DNA of 64,000 bases, from contig CM030358.1 in assembly GCA_017893485.1 (NCBI GenBank), positions 249,675,073 through 249,739,072 on the forward strand, read 5' to 3'. The notes beneath the pieces are model-generated. The model was not told where the DNA came from, did no database searches, and saw only the letters and a program-made list of their open reading frames with translations. Position numbers and translations under genes: made by a program. The DNA is from Hemerocallis citrina (Eukaryota > Streptophyta > Magnoliopsida > Asparagales > Asphodelaceae). Positions 21,702-33,252 of this stretch are shown piece after piece (the stretch's first letter is position 1; each line of letters opens with the position of its first letter).

Positions 21702-22783
21702 GGGTAAATTGTGAAAAACGCCCCAAATTATGCAGTAAACGTAGTTAACCCCCTATTGTTCAATGCAATAAACCCCCCGAATTACGTAAAAAATCTCCTA
21801 ATCTTTCTAAAGGGGGTTTTGCCGTTACATTATTTAGTTGACTTGGTCAAACTCCGTCAATTATTGTATACTGACCAAAATGTCATTCCTTAATTTTCCC
21901 TCTCCTTTTCACTGCACCGAAACTCATCACTGACTTCCACCCCATCACCAGTCACCCATCACCATTCCTACTGCCTCCACCTCACCGAAACCCAACCCCA
22001 TTAGTTAAATTGCTGCATCAAGCTGTTTGCGCTTTTCCGCCCTCAGAATTTTTGTCCCCTAAATTATTGGGTTCAGTTTTAAGATCGCCATCTAAAAAGG
22101 CATGATTTTTATCATTGGAAATCCGATCTCACATACTCATGGCCATGTTCTGAATTTATTTTCACTATAAGCACACTGATATTAGCATAAAAGAATAACT
22201 TTTATTGATGATAGCCATTGAAACTGACTCATATCTTGTTTTATCAGTGTTAGGAATACCAATGAAGTGTTTGAATGTTGTCACTATTTTTGATACTTTA
22301 AGGTATGATTTTGGTTATCCTTTGGATGTTATGGCTATGATGATCAAGCACTTATGCTTCATACACCACCAGACCTCCAACAGCCCCGACCTCATCCCTG
22401 TCTCCATTCATACCCATTTCCCACTTCCAACTTCACCTCCATCCCTCCACCCAACCCCCACTCCATTCAAACCCATTCCCAACCTCCAACTCCACCTCCA
22501 CCTCCATCTCTCTACCCGACCCCTAACAGTCCCGACCTCATCCATGTCTTCATTCAAACCCATTCAAGCCTGCTTGCCTTCTTTTCTCTGATTTTTTTCA
22601 TTTTTATTCTTACGGAAGGGCATTTCGGTCATTAAGACAGGTTTGAGCAAGTCAACTAACGGAATCTAATGGCGAGGCTCCCTTTAGATAGTTCATGTTT
22701 TTTTTTTTTGCACATAGTTCAGAGGGTTTATTGAGTTGAACTGTGTTTACCGCATAGTTCAGGATGTTTTTCGCAATTTACTC
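21702..22783. mobile_element. Mutator-like element, 1082 bp, TSD AAAGAGTTG
   Basis: A perfect 9 bp duplication AAAGAGTTG lies at 21693-21701 and 22784-22792. Inverted termini of roughly 180-200 bp begin GGGTAAATTGTGAAAAAC on the left and, reverse complemented, GAGTAAATTGCGAAAAAC on the right. Between the arms there is no transposase but a 128-codon frame (22205-22591, +) that runs into a Pro/His-rich repeat. The internal part may be a captured gene fragment, as in Pack-MULEs; the source is not recognised. Confidence 0.87.
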
Positions 22784-24407
22784 AAAGAGTTGATATTGTT
22801 TTGAATTTGTGAAGTGCATTGATAATGCACACCACCATAAAGTTTTCAGCCTGGAAAATACAGCAATCTTTTTCCAGCACTGCTTAAAAGCTGCTTGAGG
22901 GATTGGATTTGATGCAAACAAATGTTAATCACCAAAAACAACAGCATATGTGCTTTTAGAGGTATAGATCCCAGTACTCATTTCTTCCCAAACTAAAGAG
23001 TCCTTATTAGTTTGGTAGAAGTGATGCATTAGTGTACTGGTGTTTGTAGAATGGCTCTTGCAATATTGTAGAAGGAACCATTGATGAGTGGAGAAATCAT
23101 TCTCTACTCTTGGGACAAAGTAATCATGGTACACATGATATGCTGGGTTCCCATGCTAATGGCATTTGTAGATAACCCGGTATAGTAAAGACCTGGCTAT
23201 CTTAAATAGATCGATGTCCTCACCATTGACAACATCCTGGTGGCAGTTAATAAGTTAAGGGATAAAATGCATGTCACTTGTCCAGATCTGTGAACATGGC
23301 CTGGGAGTCTGCTTTCGGTTATATGAACCTGCGTGAAGTACTTAGCTAATTGAGATCATATTCACATTGGATTTGACGGAACCTGCCATGCTGATTTGAT
23401 GTGCGACTTACATTCATTAATTTCAAATGTTTAAATTCTAAGCCCCACTGATCCTTCAGTAATTTAAGGAACATAGGTAACACTGCCCTCCATTTCCTGA
23501 GAATCCCCAATGGCAGTCACGCATACTAAGCTCCATAGAGTTGATAATATGTTGAGGAATAAGGCTAGAACTCGTGAAATACGTCCTAATGGAGGTGAGG
23601 GAAGCTTTAATAAGGGCTTCACACCCTGCATGGATAATAAGTTTGAGTTCCAGCCTTATAATTTTGTGTCATGTTGTCAACATGGAAAGCATAATCCTGT
23701 GAAGGAATAGAGGGTTACCAGGAATGTTGCCTTGTGATCCATAATTGAGACTTGAAGAATGCTGGCGAGGGTGCGTCGAGTGGCTTGTGGCACGTTGGCA
23801 CTGTAATGAATGCTAGATTTAGAGTAGTTAACTTATAAAGCAATAATGAGGCTTCATTGTGTTTCTTCCAGTTCTTTTTACATCATTTCGCAACATCATG
23901 GTTATACATGAAAACAACTCTCCTTTGAATGGGGTGCAAGTGCAGGATGGGTTGTTCGTTGAACTGATAGTTTACCTTGCCAAGAATCTCTCAAGCACCT
24001 GCAGCGCTGTAGTGTCTTGTGTGACTAGCATGTAACACTAACTCTTTTTTCATGTTTTTTGTTGTAATAAAAAAAAGAGAAAATGTTAATCTTTGTGTAT
24101 TCTTGCTTGGACCCAGCTGACAAATTTAAAAGCTCACATAGTTGAAGTTAATTTAAGCCTACTTAAATACTTTGCAGTATATTACCACTAATTGGATTTT
24201 TAACTTTTGATTCTGTCTTTATATATGCGCTTAATCCATAGCTGGATCCACCTTGATAGATACACTCCTGTACCTCTTCAACTCATTAACCTATTGCTTA
24301 GTATTTTTTTCCTTTTCTTATTTAACCTTTTCAACTGTAGAATTGCCCTCCATGTCACTGTCAATGCAAAAACTTCAGTCATACTTCTTTTTCCTTTTGA
24401 AATGCAG

Positions 24408-24435
24408 ATCTACATCCAAGAATTGGACTCGAGTA
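24408..24435 (+). promoter_or_regulatory. end of 5' UTR before the CDS start
   Basis: Short exon sequence lies between the inferred acceptor (ends 24407) and the ATG at 24436. An in-frame ATG exists upstream at 24253, but it would add 61 residues encoded by T-rich intron-like sequence with the acceptor in the middle, so 24436 is preferred. The context, GAGTAATGGAAG, has G at +4. Confidence 0.5.
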
Positions 24436-25128
24436 ATGGAAGGGATAGGATTCGAGGATCTTCCAAAGATCGGAGGGATTGCAACTGTATCTCTTCTACA
24501 TTCCTTCATTCCAACTCATTGGCTTCCATTCTCTGTCGTCGGTCGAGCACAGAAATGGACGCTTTCTCGGACTCTCCTCGTCACTGCATTTGGAGCTATA
24601 TTACACGTGATGTCAACTGCTCTTCTTGGCATAACTGCGGTCACTATGGCTAATACCATTGCCGGTGAGGAAACAGTGCATAGACTTGCATCCTTGCTGC
24701 TCTTATTTCTTGGCGGAAGTTACATCCTATTGTTTGCATTTGGAAAGGGTGGACATGGTCATTCTCACAACCATCCTATGGAAAAGATGGCTGTAGCTGG
24801 GCTTGTTCTTGTGCCAGCTCTATCTCCTTGTGCGACAACACTTCCTGTGTTCCTTGCTGTTGGTAACTCGTCATCTATGATGGTGCTTGCGATTATTGTG
24901 CTACTATTCAGTACAATTACTGTGATGACGTCGTTGGTAGCTCTATCATACTACGGGGCCAGCAAGATCCAGTTTCACTGGGTTGAACGCTATGATAAGC
25001 TTCTTGTGGGATCCGTGTTGTGCCTGGTTGGAATATTAACATACATTTTCCATGACCATGATCATGATCATATTGGTGAGGAGCACTCCCTTGGAGAGCA
25101 TGTGCACAGAAAGCTTGTTGGATTATGA
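24436..25128 (+). CDS. six-TM membrane protein with His-rich loops, putative metal (Ni/Co-type) transporter
   Basis: A single coding exon of 230 codons from ATG 24436 to TGA 25128, starting MEGIGFEDLPKIGG. About six hydrophobic segments lie near residues 12-35, 46-72, 81-100, 113-140, 142-170 and 183-202. Between TM3 and TM4 is GKGGHGHSHNHP and near the C-terminus HDHDHDHIGEEHS, typical metal-binding His clusters. TM1 contains LHSFIPTHWLP and TM2 ILHVMST; His residues inside membrane helices are usual in NicO/RcnA/UreH-type nickel and cobalt transporters. Pro and Cys in TM4 (LSPCATTLP) may also bind metal. The bacterial-type architecture suggests an organellar or endomembrane location, but no clear transit peptide is visible. 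It is the only intact host gene here, the codon use is ordinary and no disruption is seen. It is very likely a real gene; the substrate is inferred. Confidence 0.82.
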   Translation: MEGIGFEDLPKIGGIATVSLLHSFIPTHWLPFSVVGRAQKWTLSRTLLVTAFGAILHVMSTALLGITAVTMANTIAGEETVHRLASLLLLFLGGSYILLFAFGKGGHGHSHNHPMEKMAVAGLVLVPALSPCATTLPVFLAVGNSSSMMVLAIIVLLFSTITVMTSLVALSYYGASKIQFHWVERYDKLLVGSVLCLVGILTYIFHDHDHDHIGEEHSLGEHVHRKLVGL

Positions 25129-26060
25129 GAATGGGTTAAGCTTTGTGAGGTTTTTTTCCCCCAAAACTGGTGTGTTTACATCGTTTTACTTGTATCTCCA
25201 TCTCTTTGGATGAGAAAGTTTGTGCAAGTATTTAGTTGCATGTTCATTATCGAAAAACAAGTTACAACCAAGATTCACTTCCATTCCTTCAATCTAATGA
25301 TGAGAGTATCAAATTTTAAACCTGGTTCTTTTTTATGTTTTTAAGGTTGAAGCCACATGATAGAATAACATAGATATTTATTATATTATATTCATATATA
25401 CTTAGAATTGTTTCTAAGGAATCCTGTCCGTGTGTTTGTAGGGTGTTGGAATGCCGGGAGACTTGCACAACTCGAAGATCAAGAAACTCTTTTCTTATTT
25501 CCATTTCCATGTATTAGGAACTAATATATTGAATTTGTAACTTTTGGATTTTCTTTTTGTAATGAGACATGAAACTTTATGCTATTAGTCATTGTATAAC
25601 ATAATCTGACGGGAGTGTGATTAGCGGTCATTCCCACCCTTAAATTCATTTAACCGGTTATTTTATTTGGTTTTTATTTTTTATTTTAACTTCGGATCCG
25701 ATCAATTAAAAATATAATTAAATAATCCAGACGAAACATGATGTTTCGAATGCTATAATATGCATTTTGCTATTTCGAATGCTACTTATCTCTTTCTACT
25801 GTAGCAGAATTGTCAAAAAAATGGCAAAATAGCTCACGATTATGTGCGCTACAGTAAAAAAAAATGGCAAACAAGCAAAAGACTGGATGCTCTAACAACT
25901 TGTTGATTGTATGTACTAGTTATTATGTTTTTCACTTGCCATACCTCTCATGTAATATATAGTTTCACTTCACGGCACTGATGGGTATAATGGTCGTGCC
26001 CGATGATTGCAGAACTATCTTCTCTACTTGGATCAGTTCACGGTTTTTAGCCTGAAATTT
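25129..26060. other. 3' flank of the membrane-protein gene
   Basis: The 3' UTR probably extends to about 25600; TTTTGTAATGAGACATG near 25554 could serve as a poor polyadenylation region, and no clean AATAAA is seen. From 25740 to 25920 a stretch with GCTACTGTAGCAG-like and GCGCTACAGTA motifs around a small inverted repeat may be a MITE remnant, but no TSD was found. Nothing else is supportable. Confidence 0.4.
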
Positions 26061-26069
26061 CTTGTGCTT

Positions 26070-26242
26070 GGGATGTATTAAGTTCTGCCATTGGTTGGGT
26101 TTCATGGTTGGAGAGGAATGCAAGAGGTTATGATGATGTGTTCAAATTGGAAGTAGTACTAATTGGTGATGTGCAATTCTATATTTGTTCTTGGCCAGAG
26201 TGGCATGTATCAGGAAAAAAAGCTGAGAATGAATGATCTAGG
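26070..26242 (+). pseudogene. LINE fragment (C-terminal region)
   Basis: One frame reads WDVLSSAIGWVSWLERNARG followed by about 35 further residues to a TGA. W-x-W-x-ERN is a common pattern in the region between the RT zinc-binding region and RNase H of plant L1 LINEs. It is short and isolated. Confidence 0.4.
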
Positions 26243-26389
26243 CATGGAGGCATCGCAGGCTTATTCCAAGTCAAGGATCCAATGCATTACCACTCAAAAT
26301 TAGATATGAATAATTGCATATTAGGGATTTTTGAATTCTGAGTTCATTTAATATTATTCTAGTTCTTCAAAGTTAGCTATGAATATTAA

Positions 26390-27040
26390 AAATATTAAAA
26401 TTGTGAATTTACTTACTATTTATTTCTCGCTCATTAAACCCCCTTTTTCAATAAAATTTAAAATTTCCATCAAATGGCATTTATGCAATGATGAATTTAC
26501 CCCCCTCCTCATTTTTTTACTTTGCCTATCATTTTCTCTCACCTCATCCACATTATTGCTGTACCCCATTATCTCTGAACTTAAAACGCCCGAAAAATCA
26601 TGTGTTCTCTGGCGACAATCTCCGGCGATTGGTCAAGGAGGGGGCCCACTGTTTCAACTCGGAATCAAACAAAAAAAAAATGTACATGAAACTCAGAATT
26701 CACAACTAGAGATTAATTCAAACAAATTATGTTAAAAAGAACTAAAAATTTATCTTTCGATTTGCGCCTTCACTCTTGAATTCAGCTAGATCTAGGGTTA
26801 GGAATGGAAATGGTGAGAAGAATGGGAGAAGTATGGGGGAATGCAGCTAAGGGTTTATAAAATAAGGAGGGCAAAATCGTCATTGCACACTGCCACTCTT
26901 TGAAATTTCAAATTTTAACGGATAAGGGGTTTAATGAGTGAAAAAATAACGTTGGGAAATTTCTTAATTTAAATGGAAAACGTTAAGAGGTTTCTTTATT
27001 TTCCCGATTATTATACACTAGATGTTGTCGGTATATCCGA
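26390..27040. mobile_element. degenerate inverted-repeat element, Mutator-like
   Basis: Left block CTCGCTCATTAAACCCCC with AATTTAAAATTTCC near 26430-26475 is matched in reverse complement by CACTCATTAAACCCC and AATTTGAAATTTC near 26905-26945. Arms are about 120 bp and diverged. No convincing TSD was found. The middle contains a 118-codon frame (26379-26735) without recognisable domains. Confidence 0.4.
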
Positions 27041-27189
27041 AATTATTTATTAAAAAATCTATAACCAATTCGGGACTAACTTTTTTGTGTGTGGATGGAA
27101 CATAAAACAAAGAAAAAAACTACAAAAACAAGTTATTCACGCACTCAAGGAACGTCTCTCGTGTCTAACAAACCTAACAACTCACCGTC

Positions 27190-27505
27190 TATAATGGACG
27201 TCCACAAGAACTTATGCAAAGATTGTCAACCCTTCTTAGCAACATAGTCCGCGCAAACATTCTTCTCATGATAAATATGAACCGCATCGTAGTCATCTAA
27301 AGATTGTAGCAACAAGCAAACATCCAATATAATCAGGTCACCTCACTCCCCACTTTGAACCTTACTGACTACCACCAGTGAGTCACCTTCAATTATATAG
27401 TGATCGAGATGCCCAAGAATATTTAACACTTTGAGCGCTTCTCACAGTTCAGGCTTAACTTTGAACCAACATAACCCTTAAAGTTACTGGACTTGGAATT
27501 AATTA
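27190..27505 (-). pseudogene. LINE RNase H, C-terminal half
   Basis: The minus strand gives HYIIEGDSLVVVSKVQSGE, DVCLLLQSLDDYDAVHIYHE and KNVCADYVAKKG. This is the second half of the RNase H (RVT_3-type) domain, with the catalytic Asp in GDS and the final N-x-x-AD-x-x-AKK. The first half is at 34260-34400; the copia element and about 0.67 kb more separate them. Confidence 0.65.
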
Positions 27506-27518
27506 TTATGCTCATTAG

Positions 27519-27784
27519 TGTTGGATATATTGGTATATTCTCTCTATATAAATATTGCATGTGCATATGAGTAACACGTGTATTAAACATACAATTGATC
27601 GGATATTGGAACGCATGTTTGTGGGCTTATAACCCGATACCCAAACCAGTATTTAGGAATAAATACTGGCTTGTGATAGCAGTCTAGGTATTCCAATTTT
27701 GATACCTAGGGTGAATATCTCAAGCAACTTAGATCTAGATATTAACCCTAATTCCCAATTGTTAATTTCTCACAAAACTTTACA
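27519..27784 (+). repeat. copia 5' LTR, 266 bp
   Basis: It runs from TGTTGGATAT to CTTTACA. A TATA-like CTATATAAATATT lies at 27545-27557. The sequence right after it, ATCTTGAGATTTTTTTT, does not match the usual TGGTATCAGAGC primer site. A leader of about 590 bp separates it from gag. Confidence 0.95.
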
Positions 27785-28373
27785 ATCTTGAGATTTTTTT
27801 TAATCAATTCGTGAGATTAATCAAGAGGGAAAACGGAGCCTTGTTGGATTTCGTCGGATCTTGTCGAAGCCTTCGGAGCCACCGTCGGAGTCGCTCACCG
27901 CCCGTCGCCTCCTCCTCTGTCGTTTCGTCGCGTGTTGTCTTGTCGACCCACAGTTGAGGCAGTCGACTCGAGATCCATTGGGACCCGATCGCCAGTGCCG
28001 CTCTCGCCCCCTCTTCACTGGTCGCAGATCTCAGTCGAAGGCGCAGTCACCCCTCAGGCACCGTGCCCGATCGTCATCCCTCTTCTTCATCTTGGCTGAT
28101 TGAGGTCTGAGTGTGTAAAACCCAATCTTGAAGAAGATAGTGAGGGGGGTTTCTTTTGGATCTATGAAGAAGACAATGGGAGTTTTGTATCTCATCATCA
28201 GATCTGGTATTTCTAAACTTTAAGATTCATGCAATTTATCTAATTCATTTACTCTGTTATTAGTATTAGTTGGCAGATTTACAGATAAATCCTCTTCTCT
28301 CTATAAATTACTTGTGTAGTAATAATTCAGAACATACTCTCGAACTTTAGGAACTCATCGTTTATTCCTTAAG

Positions 28374-31300
28374 ATGGAAAAACATGATCGACCGTATGAG
28401 GTTCCTAAACTGGAGGCATTTAGCAGTTCTGAATTCAATTGCTGGAAGAGGAAAGCACAGTATGGAATGAAATTCATGAAGATTTTCTATACCTGTCAAA
28501 TGACTTATGATGAGTGTACTGAAGATGTGGATGATGCCACTTGGATCAGAGACGAGGACTTGTGCAGGGAGTTTCTGTTAAACAGTATTTCAGATTGGTT
28601 AGCAGATGTCTACTTGAAGTATGGAACAGCTAGGGAGATTTGGGATAATCTACTGGATGAATTCAAAAAGGAGGAGAAGGTCTCCAAGACTCACTTGGTT
28701 GATAAGTTCATTAGTTTTGAATTCAGAGAGGAGAAAGTCATTCTCCCTCAGGTAATTGATCTTGAAAACTTAGTAGCTAAATTGAAAACTGAAGATATCA
28801 TTGTGTGTGATGCTTTTCTTACTGGAGCAATAATCTTTAAATTACCTGCATTGTGGCTTACATTTAAGACTGTAATGTATAGACTACCAGAACAAATTAA
28901 GCTTGCACAACTCAAACGATGTATTAAAGTAGAGGATGAAACAAAAACTAGGATCAATTTGGAGTTGGCTAAGAAACAACTTTCTCATGCTAATGTGCTA
29001 ACCAATACCAAATATGTTCCTGAGTTTAAGAAGAACAAGCTTAATAAAGTTAAGGGTGAACCGTCCAAGTTGGAAGCCACTAAAAAGATTGTCAAGAAGA
29101 AAAGGAAGTGCTACAACTGTAGGAAGTGAGGTCACCATGCTACTGAATGTAAGCTACCCAAAAGAGAACAACCTAACAATGAAACAGTGAACTTATTAGA
29201 GGGCAACACTGAACCCACCAACTTTCTGTGTGTTGTTGGTGATGATAAGGTCAGTGCCTCTACTAGTTGGTTGTTGGATTCGGGGGCTACATGCCATGCT
29301 TGCAACAATAAGAACCTGCTAACTGATCTCAAAGATGCAAACAAGTCTGTCTCTATGGCGAATGGAGAATCAGTCAAGGTGCTCCAGGTTGGAACTGCAA
29401 ATCTCAATCTTTTACCAGGTAAGAATTTAATTTTGCGTAATGTTAAATTTGTTCCTGCTTTAGCAAAGAATTTAATTTCTATTAGCTTACTGAATAATGC
29501 TGGCATGGTAGTTTCTATGATAAGTAGTAGAGCTATTTTATCTGTTAACTCATACTACTTTGGTTGTTCTTACTTAGTCAATAGCATGTATAGACTTAGT
29601 TTAGCAAATAAAGTGATTAATGCTGTTAGCTTAAAACTGTGTAGCCCTTATACTTGGCACAACAGATTGGGACATATAAACTATATTAAATTACTTGCTG
29701 TTGCTAAAACTTTTAATCTGCCAATTGATACATCCTTAAGATATGACAAGTGTGAAGTGTGTGCTCAGACAAAGATCACTAGAAAACCCTTTAGTTCTAT
29801 TTCTAGGAGTACACAACTTCTTGAACTAATTCATTCTGACATATGCGACTTTAAAAACTTTGTGACGCAAGGAGGTCGGAAGTATTTGATCACTTTTATA
29901 GATGATTGTTCTAGATATTTTCATATTTATCTGTTAAAATCAAAGGATGAAGCACTTAATAAATTCACAGAATTTAAAGGCCGTGTCGAAAATCAGTTAA
30001 ATGCTAAAATTAAAATGTTCAGATCTAATAAAGATGGAGAATATGTATCAATGGGTTTTAAAGAATTTTGCACTTCACATGGCATTATCTCTGAAACAAC
30101 AGCACCCTACTCGCCACAGTCAAACGGTATAGCCGAAAGAAAGAATCGAACACTCACAGAAATGTTGAATTCTATGTTATTGACTGCTGGATTGCCTTCG
30201 AGCTTTTAGGGAGAGGCTGCATTGACTGCTAATAGTATTCTTAATATGTTACCACACTCTAAACTGTCTAAAATACCTTATTAGTTATGGCATAAACACA
30301 CACCGAGTTTTGAAAAAGTAAAAACATGGGGCTATATTGCTTTTGTTAGAATACCTGACCATAGAAGGCCTAAAGTAGGACCTCGTGCAAATACTTGTGT
30401 GTATCTAAGAAATGTAGTTGATAGTGCGGCATACAGATTTTATGACCTATCTCTCAATACGATAATTGAATCTAGAGATGCAGAATTTTTTGAAGATGTG
30501 TTCATCAAAGACAAAGGCACAATACTATCTGGTCACACAGACTTAGTCAATGATTTACTAACAGAATCTAGACCTAGCATAACTGACACTGAAATTACAA
30601 ATGAAATTGAGCCTAGAAGGACCTCCACCAGAGATAAGACGCCTAGAACCTATGGTGATGATTTTGTAACTTATGCACTGTTGGCTGATCCACTTAGTGT
30701 GAAGGAAGCCCTTCGGTCTAGGGATGGTTTACTTTGGAAAAAGGCTATTGATGATGAGATGAATTCTTTATTACAAAATAAAACTTGGAAATTAGTTGAT
30801 CTTCCAAAAGGGACTAAAACCATAGGAAACAAGTGGGTTTTGAAGAAGAAACTTAATTCAGATGGGTCTGTACCAAAGTATAAAGCACGACTAGTAGCTA
30901 AAGGTTATACTCAACAAAGTGGGGTAGACTATTTTGATGTTTACTCACCTGTTTGTCATATTGCTACAATAAGGATTCTTCTTGTCCTTGCATCCATTGA
31001 AAATTTTGTTATTCACCAAATGGATGTTAAACCTGCTTTCCTAAATGGAGATCTTAATGAATAAATCTATATGAATCAACCTGAAGGTTTTGTACTTAAA
31101 GGTTTAAAGAACAAAGTTTGCAAATTGGTAAAATCTTTGTATGGATTAAAACAAGCACCAAAACTATGGCATGAAAAATTCGATACAACAATAAAGAGCT
31201 TAGGTTTTGAATCTAGTAATTCTGATAAATGCTTTTATTTTCGTGATCTATCAAATAAATTTGCTATAATTTGCTTGTATGTTGATGACATGCTTGTTGT

Positions 31301-32212
31301 TGGATGCGACCTCTCAACTGTAGTTGAAGTTAAAACAATGCTATCCAAAGAATTTAGCATGAAGGACCTAGGTATTGTGAACATTATACTAGGTATGAGA
31401 GTGAGTTTTGGTAGGCAAGGTATATTCCTTAATCAATCTCACTATATCAATAATGTGTTACAAAAGTGGGGATACATTGATTGCAAAAGGTTTGAAACAC
31501 CTTATGATTATAACAATACGTTGACACCTAACGTTGGTGCAACAGTGAGAAGTTGGATTATTCCAAACTAATTGGAAGTCTCATGTATGCAATGATCTGC
31601 ACTAGACCAGACATAGCTTTTGCGGTAGGCATACTTAGCAGATTCACTAATAATCTCGGTAAGTCACATTGGAATGCCCTTGAGAGGCTAATGGGTTACC
31701 TATGTGGTACTCAAGAGTTAGTTTTGTGCTACTCTGGACATCCTTTAGTTTTGGAAGGATATTCTGATGCATCGTAGTGCACAGAACTTGGTGAAAGTCG
31801 ATCCACTAGTGGTTATGTATTTACACTAGGAGGAGCAGCTGTATCATGAAAATCTAAAAGGCAACCAGGCATTGTATTCTCATCTATGGAGTTTGAACTC
31901 TTTGCGCTATCTTGTGCTGGTGAAGAAGCGGAATGGATGAGAGATCTGTTGCTAGATATTTCATTGAGAAGGTTTAAAGTAACCACTCTTATCTTGTTTT
32001 GTGACAACCAAGCTACAAAAACTGTAGCAACTAATTCTCTTTACAATGGTAAGAGAAGAAATGTCGGTCTTAGATAGGCAAAGTTGAACTATCTCATTAA
32101 GCAAGAAATTATTATCCTAATTGATGTGAGATCAAAATAGAATATGGCTGATGCCCTTACTAAGGGATTGCAAAGAGGTCTAATTATCAAAACTATGTGG
32201 AAATGGGGTTAA
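28374..32212 (+). pseudogene. copia gag-pol, inactivated
   Basis: One frame from ATG 28374 carries gag, a zinc knuckle (CYNCRK then stop then GHHATEC), protease (LLDSGATCHAC), GAG-pre-integrase with HNRLGHINY, integrase core with HSDICDF and a later IAERKN, then RT with KARLVAKGYTQQSG and YVDDML, and RNase H with a final MADALTKGLQRG. Interruptions are TGA at 29127 (inside the zinc knuckle), TAG at 30207, TAG near 30282, TAA near 31062, a frameshift near 31555, and stops near 31775, 31848, 32075 and 32138. The polyprotein would be about 1280 residues, normal for a single-ORF copia element. Confidence 0.93.
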
Positions 32213-33252
32213 GAGTCATTAAGTCATAAAGGCCTTAACACCCTAGTTATTTTGATAATTAGAACCCATAACAGCCATAGAGAAGTTCAAACTTAAGCAT
32301 CAATATGATAGTTAACGTGTTTTAGATAATCTTGATGATTCCACATAAATTCCACAAATATATAATGTCATTCCAATTTTGATGGTATTATATATCTATA
32401 GAATTTACTTAGAATAATCATATTATTCCAATACGAAACATGAAAACTTATCAATGTGTTTCTGATGATTAAATTGTCTTAAATATCATTCCAATTTTGA
32501 TAATATGTCTTTTATGAATACATGTTTCATTCCAATTTTGATGATTCAATGTTAAACCATGATTGAAATTGCAGTCTTTTCATTCTAATATGAAATATAG
32601 TATGGTTCTTGTGTAGAAACTATAAAAGTTTATGTACTTTATTTGTTAAAGATACTTGATTGTGATGTTTGTATTAAAATCTTGCTAGCCAATTTGAATT
32701 GTACTAAGTTCTTTTGTTTGAACTAGATACTTTTATGCAATTTGTTTAAATTCAAATAGAAATGACTCATGAAATTCTTATTTGCAATGTTGAGCAATAG
32801 GTATTAGTAAAGATAATGAAGATGGAATCTTAGATCTCGATTTTGAAGATGATGACTTGCTCGATATGGAGGAGTAATCATGAAGCAACATGCAAGGATT
32901 TTCTTTTGCCGATCACTTGCTTGATAAGAACTTCTTTTGAGTTTAAGACTGCATTTTAGAGCTTAAAACTTTTTAATTTGGTTTGAAGTTTATTTGCTTT
33001 ATTTAGTTTGAAACTATGGTTTATTTTATCTATTGATTTATTCTTTGTGAACTATATCCAGAATTGGATATGGTTTGAAACTATTTAATTATATTGAGTT
33101 AGTCTTGATTGAACTATTCAAATTTATAATTTTATTGGTTCTTATGAAACTATACCTTTATGATGCTTTTATTTTATGGACTGCTATCAGCCAGTCAGTT
33201 TTATACTGAACTGATGAGATAATCCTGTACATTTGAGAATATAGGAGGAGAT
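32213..33252 (+). other. copia 3' internal non-coding region
   Basis: About 1.04 kb separate pol from the 3' LTR, long for a copia element. ATTCCAATTTTGATG-type motifs recur near 32372, 32492 and 32530 and also inside both LTRs. A short acidic frame at 32794-32878 (DLDFEDDDLLDMEE) follows an intron-acceptor-like AG. The region ends in the polypurine tract ATAGGAGGAGAT at 33241-33252. Confidence 0.6.

Larger units (their letters stand above)
19860..23500 (-). pseudogene. L1-type LINE remnant: RT zinc-binding region and RNase H
   Basis: On the minus strand, 23134-22830 gives SLVWEEMSTGIYTSKSTY and RLKTLWWCALSMHFTN, the pattern of the zinc-binding region after LINE reverse transcriptase. It continues at 21690-21575 (SFHLLLSCHSYK), then at about 20200 with WSPPTCNW, the usual entry to the RNase H domain, and ends near 19860. 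The hAT and Mutator-like elements interrupt it; removing both restores the order of domains. Many stops and frameshifts are present. Each piece is weak alone but the order supports the call. Confidence 0.55.
19427..24407 (+). other. inferred 5'-UTR intron, 4981 bp, filled with transposons
   Basis: The donor GTAAGA is at 19427 and the acceptor TTTTGAAATGCAG ends at 24407. Inside lie an inverted LINE remnant, a hAT element and a Mutator-like element. From 23500 to 24230 I see no gene: a stretch GTTTTTTGTTGTAATAAAAAAAA at about 24055-24078 looks like the A-rich 3' end of a plus-strand LINE copy, and a 66-codon frame at 23510-23710 is not convincing. Confidence 0.35.

Noticed and set aside
24207..24653. 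148-codon ORF overlapping the membrane-protein gene
   Set aside because: Wrong frame; the 24436-25128 frame has the transmembrane and His motifs.
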